64,000 nt of DNA, taken from assembly GCF_047495875.1 (NCBI RefSeq), contig NC_092497.1:63387492-63451491 (forward strand), in the 5' to 3' direction. The notes below the pieces were generated by a model. It was given only the letters and a program-made list of their open reading frames with translations, was not told the DNA's origin and did no database searches. Numbering within the stretch: position 1 is the stretch's first letter; the number at the start of each line of letters is the position of its first letter. This DNA is from Pithys albifrons albifrons. Lineage: Eukaryota; Chordata; Aves; Passeriformes; Thamnophilidae. Positions 11,650 to 22,412 of the stretch are shown here, one piece after another. Position numbers and translations under genes: made by a program.

Positions 11650-14600
11650 TGTGATCATGATAATCCCATGCCCTTCAAAACCTATCTCAACACAGCTCAA
11701 ATTTCACATGTCTTTGCAATTTGCTGTAAAACAGAAGGAAATTTGTAACATCTAATGGTAATTTCGTTTGCCTGGCTGAGTGGCAGACTGGTTTAGGTGG
11801 TGTCTAACAATGGCTTGCACTTGCACATGCTCTGGTCGGGAGGATTAAAGCAGAGGAACCACCTGTGGACAGAAAATGCTGTTTGAATTCTCATCTGTGA
11901 CCATATGGTCTGTCATTAAAAAAAAAATAGGAAAAAATGGGCATAACTGGTCAGTATCTGGACTGCCAGAAAAAACAGGTAAGTACTGCAGGCATGGAGA
12001 TTTGTGAGCCCATACACAGCTTGGCGGTATGCAGTGTTATCCTATCATTTAAGTAACTTTGGGAAAGAGAAAAATTATGGAAGTGGTTTAGGAAATCAGG
12101 AATCTAAATAACTTTTGTGTAACAAGTAAGGAGTAGAGTGTCTAATATATATTTACATGTCATATAAACCCTCCATCGTAGAGAAAAGACTTAGCAGAAA
12201 TCTTTTGGCAAACTTCATTCATGCAAGTTGATGACAGCAGTGAAAGGGCGAGTGACACAGAGCATCATCTCTGTGGTAACACCATCACTAGAGGTTTATG
12301 AACCATATTTCCAAGAGCAGAGCTGTACAGATAACTGGAGCTATCACAGCACTTCTTTTCCCAGCTTTAACCCTGCCATGAATAGCTATGCTGCTTCTTG
12401 CTTCCATGACAGCTTAAAAGAAATGCAGCCTGTGACTGTACTGCTGCCAGCCCAACAAAACTTCTCTTTGTTATCAAAATGTTCCTCACAATGTGTATCA
12501 ATGGAGAGCACAGACAAACACAGCAAAACCTGTACTTCAAGTTTTAGTTTGCTATTGTAAGCCCAAGGGAAAATGCTATCCATGAAGTTTTCTATGAAAC
12601 ATAAATGGGGAATGTGTTGGGAAAAAAAGAAGACGAGTGAAGATTTTTCCTCTGTGCTGCTCTCCTTGGTGGTGTGATAGGCTCAAAAGCTGATTTAAAA
12701 CCAGAGCTCTGCAGGTGGCTACAGAAGGCAAACACAGTCTGTACCTGCCTCTGAAGAAATTTCCAATTTGATTGCTTAGAAGCAAGTAGCTCTTAAAGGT
12801 GCTACACCATCAGCAACTGCTGCCAAATGTGCTCCTTCTCTGGAAGCTTCAGGCTTTTAGCTCTAGGACCTCATCCAACTGAAGGCTCAGCAGTGATGAT
12901 GAAGCAAAGCTAACAATCAGCTAAGCTAGACAGTGAGTAGTCTCTTTGATGTAGTCGAGGAAGGTTGCTTGTCTCAAACAGCTGCATTAAAGATTTTCTT
13001 TGCATTGTCTGCTTTTCTTCTATTTTATCTGGATTAGAGAAATGGGGAGCCTTGAGACTTCTGACGTATACCTTGTTATGAAAGTAGGTTAGTATTGTGT
13101 TCCAGCATCAGTCTCATACAAAACAGGAGGCTATATATTTCAAATTTTCTATCCTTCACCTCCTAAACCCATGTCAATATTTTAATCTTTTTCTGCTATA
13201 GTTCTTTGATTCCTCAGTCTTCATTAGTCCTGTCTCTTACCCAAAGGCAATGCTGGAGAATGGCTGAACTCCCTCGCAAAGTACAGGGAGTTGTGCCAGA
13301 ACAGATTGCAAGGAGAGTGATGCAGCACAACTCAACTTCCTCCTTCTCTCAAGATAGAAACTGTGCTTTGAAATAAACAAGTCTCTCCACTAGGCATGCT
13401 CAGAAACTACACCCACTGACTGCTGATTATTGTCAGCATCCACTTATGACCTGGAAGGTGTAATAGAAAGCCAATCCTCAGCCCTTCTCCGAGGTACAAT
13501 AGTGAATCACTGATTGTGTAGTCTTTAAAAGTATAAATAGTTGATGAACTACAGTTTATCTTTGTCTCCCAACTCCCTTTCCTGTATAGTATTTGTCACA
13601 CAGGAACCAATTTAAAATCCATCTCCATACAAAGATAACATACCCACCCCGTGAAATTAATTGTGAAGGTAAATGCATTAGGTGCATCCTAGATGATAAC
13701 TTAAGCCCTATTATCCTATACTTTGAATGAAAAAAAAATTGCCATGAATTACAGATTTTCTCCTGAAAGAACCAATTTTTTTAGCCCTTTCTCTTTGGTT
13801 TTTCAAATGTCATAAATTTACAGTGCTATCAGTTTAATTCAACATTGATTAAAAAACTCTTAGAAGTGCTACAATAGTGGTAAATTTTACCACCTCCACC
13901 AATGTTGATCTGAAATTGAATGAGCAGCCCCCAATTACTTCTGAACATAGCAGAGGGTCAATCTGGCAAAATAGAAGTCAGAATGACTTTAAGAGTAAGG
14001 TGGCCAATAAGTTCAAGAACAGAAATAGTACATTCAGAGTAATGCAGAAATAATAAAAGCCAAACAATTAGCAAAATTTTGGGGAAAGATTAAAGACTAC
14101 CAAATGAAACAGTGAATTTTTTAATTAAATTTTTAAATTCGATGTCATTTTCTATGGCAGAATTTGGACAAAGGACTTTTTGAGAAGACTTACATGAGGA
14201 GCTTATAGCTCCCTCACAGTCACTAGCAGAAAGGAAGATTTTGAGTTTATTTCAACAGATGAGAAAAATCAAAGAAATCCTGACATCAGGCTTACCATAA
14301 AAAGAGGCTTGCTTTCTAATTCAAGCTATGTTTTTTTGTCAAAGAACATTCACACCACCTGATAGTAAAGTTTGTTCCTTGTTTGCTCTATAGCTAGAAC
14401 AATTCCCATGATTTATTGCACTACTTCACTGAAAATAGTTTATTTTCTGATTTTCAATAGTCCCCAGCTGTGTTAGAAATCTCAGCCCAACATTGTTATA
14501 TTATCCCCTGAAACCCAGTGTTATGCATCTTCACAGCTCACACATGCTTTTAGGTTGAGTGGTTTTATTTTCATTATTGCAGCTAGAATAGAAAGAGTCA

Positions 14601-14789
14601 CTATAACACCTCTGTGATGAAGCAGAAATCCTGTACAATGCACACAACAGTATAATTGTTCTGGGACTGTCCCATATGGAATAGCCCCACAACAGAATGT
14701 GACCGTCACTCTGTACCTAAGGAGACACTGCACAGCTTTCACATTGCATGATGCCATATGCTACTCAGCAGCAATAAAGAATATGTGCT

Positions 14790-14931
14790 GAGGGAATTGT
14801 TCAAGGCCAGGCTAGATGGGGCTTTGAGCAACCTGTCCTACTGAAAAGTGTCCCTGCCCAGGGCAGAAGAGTTGGAACTAGACTTGATCTTTAATGTCCT
14901 TTCCAGCCTCAACCCTTCTATGATCATGAAT
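14790..14931 (+). mobile_element. CR1 3'-end fragment
   Basis: Short CR1 3' UTR: 'AAGGCCAGGCTAGATGGGG', 'CTTTGAGCAACCTGTCC', 'GTGTCCCTGCCCAGGGCAG' and an end of CCTTTCCAGCCTCAACCCTT then CTATGATCATG, the eroded ATTCTATG tail. No coding part is kept. Confidence 0.85.
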
Positions 14932-15699
14932 ACTCCAGATGAAGCAAAGATTATGTGCAATTACCCAGTATTCTAAAAAAATCTCAAATCTATGCACCCC
15001 CATCCAAAATATATGTGCATAAAGTCACTTGAGAATATTCCATCTGTTTGGGTCCAGATATCTGTTAATGCTCCTGTGGCATCTTGAACTTAAAGGATAA
15101 CTACCTACTAAATTCCACCAAAATAAACAGGAGAATGAGACTAGATATAAAGAAAGGAAACTTTTTTTTGTGTTATCATGGACTCTTCATTCCCAAAAAG
15201 GTTTTTAACTCTAATCTCTTATCCTGGATTATTTCAGTTATTGGTTGTTATTTTTTTCTAATCAAAGCACAGCAGTCTCTCTCATGAATTTACTTTCTGC
15301 TAAGAATTAGCTTTGACAAAGTAATAGATTTGAGTTTCTGAAATAGTTTTGCAGGCTTATTAAAGCACAACTGCATATGAGGACCAGAGCTATTTCCAGG
15401 TCCATTAGTGAGAACAAGAGTGATGCCATGGTGATCAATGCAATTATTTTGCTTCAGATGGAAATGGCTTGGCAGGAACATTACAGAGGGACATAACTGA
15501 AATGGTTTTTTATTAGATAAATGACCAAGATGGTTTCTGTATTGTTTTAATACTTTCCTGTGTGATACCCAGCATCTACCTTTATAATCATTTGCCCAAG
15601 CACGCTATTTGGAAATCAGGACACATGATATCCAGAATAGTGATTCAGTAGTCTACATTTAATTGCTGGAAAATACACCTGAAGCTGAAAAATAGAATT
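14932..15699. other. unique DNA between two CR1 copies
   Basis: AT-rich sequence with chance frames of up to 67 codons. Nothing else is recognised. Confidence 0.5.
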
Positions 15700-16245
15700 A
15701 TCATAGAATCATAGAATTGATAGGTTGAAAAAAGATCTTTAAGATTTTTAAATCCAACTGTTAATCCAATACTACAAAGTCCACAGCTGAACTATGTCCC
15801 TCCCTAAGTGCCACACCTACAAATCTTATATACCTCCAGGGATGGTGACTCAGCCACCACCCTGTGGTGGACAGCCTGTTCAAATGCTTGACAACCCTTT
15901 CAGTAGATAAATTTTTCCTAATATCCAATCTAAACCTTGCCTAGTGCAAGTTGAGGCCATTTCCTCTTGTTCTATCACTTGTTACTTGGGAGAAGCTGTA
16001 GGCACCTACCTTGATACAATGTTGTTTAAGGTAGTTATAGAATGAGATAAGCCACCCTCCACCCCTCACCTCAGCTCTGAGCCTCCTTTCTTCCAGGCTA
16101 AAACAGCTCCCTCAGCTGCTCCTCAAAAGATTTGTGATCCAGATCCTTCACAAGCTTCACTGCCCTTTTCTGGACATGCTCCAGCATCTCAATATATTTC
16201 TTGTAGTGAGTGGCCCAAACCTTAACACAGGATTTGAAGTGTGAT
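15700..16245 (-). mobile_element. CR1 LINE, 5'-truncated, antisense to the window
   Basis: It begins at the left with the reverse complement of the CR1 tail (TCATAGAATCATAGAATTGA) and continues through the 3' UTR ('GATGGTGACTCAGCCACC', 'TTCCTCTTGTTCTATCACTT'). It then reaches the end of the reverse transcriptase ORF ('TGCCCTTTTCTGGACATGCT', the antisense of the Val-Gln-Lys-Arg-Ala-Val region). A frame at 16098-16319 retains HVQKRAVKLVKDL-like residues of this region but is broken. The right edge near 16245 is approximate. Confidence 0.88.
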
Positions 16246-17599
16246 TGTTTCTCCCCACATTCAATAAAGATGGAAATTCTTCTTAGCCTCCTTTTGTTCT
16301 TAATATGTTTAGAGATCATATACTATAGAATTTATTTTACAGTAGCAATATAAATATAGAAGAAATACTCTATTCCTTCTTTTGTTAAGAGTGCATTTGC
16401 CAAATAAGGGGCATATGCCATGGGTATAATTTTGCTTTCACTTAAATCCTTCATATTCATTATTCTTTCTCTTCCACTGAAATTAAAAAAATAGGAATTG
16501 TTAGGGATTGATGAGCTAAGTACGGTTTAATGTTGTCTGCATGCTTGATATATGTGTACAACTGCACTCATCATAAACTGACATACAGTTTACTACGTAT
16601 AAATATAGGCTTTTAACACAAAACAATCTTTCAAGATTTCATAAGATGTTTTTTGACAGCTCCTTTTTAATATGCAACCTGGGTGATGATGAAGATGGTG
16701 GAATGGATGTCATCAGTACAACTCTGAAAAAGACTATCAGATCATTTTGATCTTGTCCACCATCAGTGTTACAATATCCCTGGAGGCTATGCTAGAATTT
16801 CTTATGTTTGTGGCATGGCACTCCTTGCAGTTTTGATTTTTATACCATGCAGTCATGATCTTATGATTTAAGGTCCTGGAAAGGAACATTTGCATGCTCC
16901 TCCCTTTATGAGTGTCTTTTTTTCTTTCCTTTTAAGAAAGAAGACAGACTATTTGTCCATTTTTCATGGTATTTTTGAATGATGAGAAGACCAAAGTATT
17001 TGTTCTTTTTCCTTATTTCTTTTCTTACAGACTTTTTTTACCTTCACTGAAAAGGAGCCTATTAACACAGACTCTTCAGTGGTATCATTCTTTATTCAGC
17101 ATCAATGTAGTAAAGTCTTCCATGGGATTTGTCAGAACCCAGACATCTTCATTTCCCTGTGGTTCACATTCCTGCCTCAGCTGGCATGATGGAAATGCAA
17201 TAATAAAGTAAGTTGGATGCATACAGAGAACTTCCCATAAATAAGATACATCATTTGGGTGTCAGAATGGATGATCATACTGTGTTTCACTGATACATAG
17301 TGTTTATCTTTCATATTTAAATGCATTAAAAATATTCTTTTAATACTTTAACTCACGAAAGGAAAACATTACAAAGAAGTGTGCTTTCATTCAAAGCACA
17401 GACACATATGCTTCATATCTCAGTAATAACAGAGTGATGCACAGCTGGTACAGCTCCTGTACCATGCTTCTTGATTAAAGGAATAGAAAATAAGGAAAAT
17501 GTTTGGGTTCCAAAGTATTGACCAAATATTTTATTTGTTGAGTTATGTAAAAAACCCCTGTTTTTCAGTGGATGCAGGAGACAGGGAACATAGGATTCA
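16246..17599. other. unique DNA, no feature recognised
   Basis: No coding or repeat signal is recognised. Short random frames only. The boundary with the CR1 copy on the right is approximate. Confidence 0.45.
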
Positions 17600-19348
17600 C
17601 TAGTATGAAACACAGGGGGCAAAGTCACAGAACAGTCTTTCTTCCAAAGGTGACTAATGCTTTCTTTGCCTCTGTCTTCAACACAGATGACAGAACAAAG
17701 GGGTCTCAGTGCCCTGAGCTGGAGGACCATGACTGCAAGAATGATGAACTCCCAGCTGACACTGAAATTGTGAGGGATTTGCTGCTCCAGCTGGATCACT
17801 ATAAAGCTGTGGGCCCTGATGGGATTCATCCCAGAATCATCACAAAAGAGGTCATAACAAAACCTCTCTCTGTGATTTTTGAGCAGTCTGGGAATCTGGA
17901 GAGGTCTCAGCTGACTGAAAGCTGGTGAAAATTGTCCCAGTTTTCAAGAGGGGCAAGGAACAGAACCCTGTAAACTAAAGGTGTGTCAGTCTTACTTCAG
18001 TGCCTGGTAAAGTTATGGAGAAGATTATTCTGGGAGGTATTGAAAAACACCTGAAGGCCAATGCAGTCACTGGTCACAGCCAGCATGGTTTCATGAGAGG
18101 AAATTCCTGCTTATCAAACCTGATTTCCTTTTACAAGATAACTCACCTAGTTCATCAAGGGAAGCCAGCTGATGTAATCTCTTTGGATTTCAGTAAAGCT
18201 TTCAATACTGTCTCTCACAGGATCCTTCTGGACCAAATGTCCAGCACAGCTGGATAAACACATCATGTGGTGGGTGAGCAATTGGCTCACGGGTTGAGCA
18301 CAGAGGGTAATAGTGAATGGAGTAACATCAGAATGGTGACCTGTCACTAGTGGGGTCCCACAGGCCTCTATCTTGGACTCTGTGCACTTCAAAGTCTTCA
18401 TAAATGACTTGGACACAGGACTGGAAGGGATATTAAGCAAGTTTGCAGATGACACAGAACTAAGAGAAGCTGTTGGCTCCCTCAAAACCAGGAAGGCCTT
18501 TCAGAGAGACCTTGACAAATTAGAGGGCTGGGCAATCACCAACCATATGAAGTTCAACAAGGACATGTGCTGCATTCTGCACTTGGGATGGGGCAACCCT
18601 GGTTGTATGTATAGACTGGAAAATGAGATGCTGGAAAACAGTGCCACAGAAAGGGACCTGGGGGTCCTGCTCGATGGCAAGCTGAAAATAAATCAGCAGT
18701 GCCTTGGCAGACAGGAGGGCCAATCATGTCATGGGGGGCATCAGGCACAGCATTACCAGCTGGTCGAGGGAGGGGATTGTCCTGTTCTGCTCTGCACTGG
18801 GGCGGCCTCACCTTGAATATTGTGTGCAGTTTTTGGAACCACAATATAAGGAAGATATTAAGCTCTTAGTGAATGTCCAAAGGAGGGCAATGAAGATGAT
18901 GAAGGGCCTTGAGGGGAAGCCGTGTAAGGAGCGGCTGAGGGCACTTGGTCTGTTCAGCCTGGAGAAGAGGAGACTGAGGGGAGACCACATTGCAGTTACA
19001 ACTTCCTTGTGAGGGGAAGAGAAGGGGCAAGCACTGATCTCTTCTGTGTGGTGACCTGGGACAGGACCTGAGGGACTGGCATGAAGTTGTGTCAGGGTAG
19101 GTTTAGGTTGGATAGCGGGAAAATGTTTTCACCCAGAGGGTGGTTGGGCACTGGAACAGGCTCCCCAGGAAAGTGTCACAGCACCAAGTCTGACAGAATT
19201 CAAGAAGCATTTGGAGGATGCACATGGTGTGACTCGGGCACATGGTGTGACTCTTGGGGATGGCCCTGTGTAGGGCTAAGGGTTGGACTTGTTGATCCTT
19301 CTGGATTCCTTCCAGTTCTGCATATTCTGTGGTTCTGTGATTCTGTCA
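17600..19348 (+). mobile_element. CR1 LINE, about 1.75 kb, 5'-truncated
   Basis: The longest CR1 copy here. It covers most of the reverse transcriptase domain and the complete 3' end, finishing with three degenerate octamers (ATTCTGTGGTTCTGTGATTCTGT, ending at about 19348). Endonuclease and ORF1 are missing, as usual for 5'-truncated insertions. A short internal duplication of CACATGGTGTGACTC occurs at 19221 and 19239. It belongs to the same or a close subfamily as the fragment at 31390-31521. Confidence 0.93.
17640..19013 (+). pseudogene. broken CR1 reverse transcriptase
   Basis: Three successive frames together spell the CR1 RT domain. Frame 17572-17928 has the VGPDGIHPRII motif. Frame 18000-18257 has GHSQHGFMRGNSCLSNLISF and VISLDFSKAFNTVSHRIL. 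Frame 18373-18816 has the catalytic FADD box (18442-18453) and the KFNKDMCCILHLGW thumb region. Frame 18704-19012 continues with HLEYCVQF and LFSLEKRRLRGD. They are separated by an in-frame TGA after GGTGAAAATTG, a TAA near 17968, a stop at 18255-18257 and several frame changes, so no functional protein can be made. In life this protein performs target-primed reverse transcription of CR1 RNA in the nucleus. The catalytic aspartates survive, but the gene is dead. Confidence 0.9.
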
Positions 19349-21129
19349 GAAAAAAATATTCCCACTGTTTTATTATCCAGAGCCAATTGCATTAGTATAA
19401 GACTGGGCACTGCTTTCAAAAGACATTGCAGTGCTCTATGCTAATTTATTAATCACATCCCCTGAGCAGGCATTATTTGTTTGCACACTCAGACAAAGTT
19501 TACTAGCAGTCAGGTCAGAAAATTCATGAAAGAATCATGATGTGACTGGATTTGATCCTAGTATCTGCATCATTTGTCAAATCCTTATTCATGAAACAAG
19601 AAACAGTGCTGAATTTCCACTTTGTAATGCTATTCTGAGACTATACTGAGCTGCCAAAAGTGGTTCAGAAAAGTTCAGGATACAGGGCAGAGAAAATCTA
19701 TCTGCTGGGATCTTTAAAGAGCAGGTCTCAAGGGCTCTGAACTGACTTTGAGATTCTGAAGATTTGACTGATCTCTGCTGTTCAAAATTAAAGGACTTCG
19801 GACAAGAATGCCCTTTGGAACCCAAAAAATATACATCAATTTGTCTTCTCTGTTTAAATGTCTTCTTCTTTGGTAAGGAGCCTTTTCTACTCTATGCCAT
19901 CTTATCTCTGTGCACAGTCTGACCAAAAGCCCCCACCCAACAGTCTGAAGGCTGGATTGCAGCAATCACCTAGCTTTTGCTCTGATGATGGTTGCACCTC
20001 CACAGCAGACAGAGCTGGTGAGCCTGGTATGGGTGGAGCAGCTCAGTCTGATGTGCTACCCAGAACCAGCTGTCGCAGAGAAGCTGACAGAGCAGCTCTG
20101 CGTAGGCACAGACGTTCCATCAGAGCTACTGCTGCATGTATGGGACATCGCAATGTGCATAACCTGGGCCCAAGGACATAGGATTGACTAGAATGGCCTT
20201 GCTGCTCCTAAGGCTAAGCAGCGTTTTACAAAGTGTGTGACCAACAAATAATAGGTGATGGCTGGTTAATAAATGAGTACAGTGCACTGTCAGACTTTCA
20301 GTGCCATATGTTGACATCAAAGCTGATGAAGTTATTTTGGATTTATACTGGTAGAAATGAGATCACCATCCTGCCTCCTGTATGTGAAGTATTGTAATTA
20401 TAGAATAGCATAACATATTAAAACTATACACTTGCCAGCCTTTTATATACAGTATGATTAACTTCAAAGTGCTTTCCATAGCATAGAAACCATCTCATTT
20501 ACAACAACAACAACAAAAAAAAAAGAGCAAAGTCATTTGTCTAGATCTTATATGCAGTATACTAACTTACAATAGGTTGTGTGGCTCCAAAGATAAGAAA
20601 AATAGCAGTTCTATATGCACCTTTTTCCCACTGCACATTGATTTTCTGTATTAGACATGTTTTATTCCACATCCTTTTAAGAATATCCTTTTTTCCCACT
20701 CTCTGGGTTGCTATGTGTCTAAAGTCAGGCGTGTCCTTTGTTGCACGGGCTGTGGAGGGGGAGATGTAGAAACGCTCTCTGAGTTACTGAACGTCCAAGC
20801 AGTCCATGCCCACTAACACCACACATGTCAAGGAGCAGTGTTTTCCTGGAGTATTTTGGGGGCTTGAAGGCAGTTCCCAGTCTTATGTGTATATGTGTGT
20901 GGGTGCCGCCCATTCAGTGTTTCTGGGAAATCTCAGAGAATCCATCCACCCAAAATACTGCAAAAGGACTGAGAATAAAATTTCCCAGTGAAGTTCAGGC
21001 ATGCCAAAGTCACAAAACTCCTAATTTCCCATTCTTCTGATGCCTAAGAATATAATGTAATTTTAGAAGGTTTTAGAATTAGTTTTGCTTTGCTGAGTTA
21101 CTCTGATTTTAAGTGTGCATATTAAGTGC
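19349..21129. other. unique DNA, no feature recognised
   Basis: A slightly GC-richer patch at 19858-20190 gives overlapping open frames (107 and 68 codons) in two phases, neither resembling a known protein. An (AAC)n/poly-A stretch lies at about 20502-20525. Nothing else is recognised. Confidence 0.45.
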
Positions 21130-21450
21130 CTTTCTCACGAGTTTGGGAGCTGTTTTCAGGCCCTATCAAAGCCACAATGTTTTTGAGCAGCCACCTGCAA
21201 AGTAACAGAAGACAAACAACAGGAGAAGGCCCAACTGGCCCCCATGAAGAAGGGGGCAGAGGGACAGGCCTTTTGGGTGGGCATTCAAGAGAAATAAGAA
21301 TACTGATTGGATGTTAATAAAGAGTGTAAAACCTGCAAAATTCCTGTTCTTGGGGTCCAACCCTCTGGGTTTGAACCCTGGAAGCTTCCAGTAATAAAAC
21401 CCTATATCTTTCTCCATTAACTTGTCTTCAGTGTGTCTCTGTTCACAGGA
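21130..21450 (+). mobile_element. probable solo retroviral LTR, family unknown
   Basis: The right part has the layout of an LTR end: CCTGGAAGCTTCCAG, then AATAAAACCC (near 21394), then about 50 bases of T-rich U5-like sequence closing with GTGTGTCTCTGTTCACA (near 21451). The left end and target-site duplication could not be fixed. Copy number or a second copy would be needed to settle it. Boundaries are approximate. Confidence 0.4.
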
Positions 21451-21760
21451 GTACAGGGTCTGAAGGCATCACTTCATGAAAGTCTGCCAGGATAAAGAAG
21501 ATACAGATTAGTAATGGAAGAAAAGAGCATATTGTGCTATACATAGCTGAGACACATTCACACAGAGGTCACAAGCCCTTATTTACCTGGCTCAAAGCTT
21601 CTTTGGAAAAAGTTTCCAAGTTTCCTTGGGAAAAAATATTTTCTGGTTGAATTATTCAGTTTTGCTTCTGCACTCAGATGTACTTTATCATTACTATCAT
21701 TATTCATTTTACATTACCCACTAGCTCAATTCCAGGATGAACAGTTTTGTGGTGAGTATT

Positions 21761-22412
21761 TGTCCTAGTTTAACAGGTGGGACCAGTTAACACTGTGTGG
21801 GGGTGATCAAAGCTGTGTATTCTACCCCCTCTATTCATTCCCCAAGGACAATGGACCATTAGCAGCAGCTGCCCAGGGAGTCATTGGCCCCTTCACACCC
21901 AGCCTGAGGGGGCATGGCTGCTAAGGGCCATCAACAGTTCAACAATACCCCATGACTCCCAGAGTTAATCACCCATTGTGTGAGTCCCCCCCCCAGGGGG
22001 AGGGACTGGGTGCTCCTTGAGGGTACATAAGTGGTGAGTAAGAAGACCTCAGGAACTTCTTGTTGGATCCAGAGGAGCAGCAGGACCTCGACAGGAGGAG
22101 ACAACCACTCTCACCAGACTACGACCGCCACTCTCGACCAGGCTACAGCCATCACCTGCACCGGCAGGTTTTTCACTTTCTTTTGCTTTGGACTTGGGGG
22201 AACCACGCGGGTCTCATCACAAGGGCTAACAAACCCCTTTGGGTTTGTGCCCCAGGACACTGGGTTATACTGCTGGGTTTTGTGAGTTGAAAGCAATTTC
22301 CCTTTGTGTCAGTGTATTTATTGTAATATCATTATTAAATTTTAGCCTCTGACTTATAATCTCTCTCATGGTGAGTTCATTTCCCCTGCTGGTTCACCTT
22401 TAAACCAGCGCA
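21761..22412 (+). mobile_element. ERVL-like solo LTR (about 652 bp)
   Basis: It begins TGTCCTAGTTTAACAGG (21761) and ends CACCTTTAAACCAGCGCA (22412), the start and end style of avian ERVL-type LTRs. A 5-bp flank GTATT (21756-21760) faces ATATT (22413-22417), a target duplication with one mismatch; 5 bp is the class-III length. A C9/G5 hairpin and G-rich stretch lie near 21986-22011, a TATA-like GTACATAAG near 22023, and an ATTAAA poly(A)-like signal near 22333. No internal retroviral genes flank it. The 84-codon frames inside (22031-22290) are chance. Confidence 0.8.

Larger units (their letters stand above)
10377..14789. other. unique DNA with two small simple repeats
   Basis: Long AT-rich stretch with no coding or RNA signal that I recognise. 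It holds a 30-bp-period duplication at 11440 and an ACAG microsatellite at 11618, listed separately. The longest frame (12228-12560 +) has no family features. Confidence 0.5.

Noticed and set aside
17413..17829. 138-codon minus frame
   Set aside because: Overlaps the CR1 reverse transcriptase sense strand; shadow frame.
21367..21380. GGGTTTGAACCCTG, another B-box-like palindrome
   Set aside because: No tRNA structure; better explained as part of the probable LTR.
22031..22290. Two overlapping plus frames (84 and 76 codons)
   Set aside because: They lie inside the noncoding ERVL-like LTR and show no family motif.
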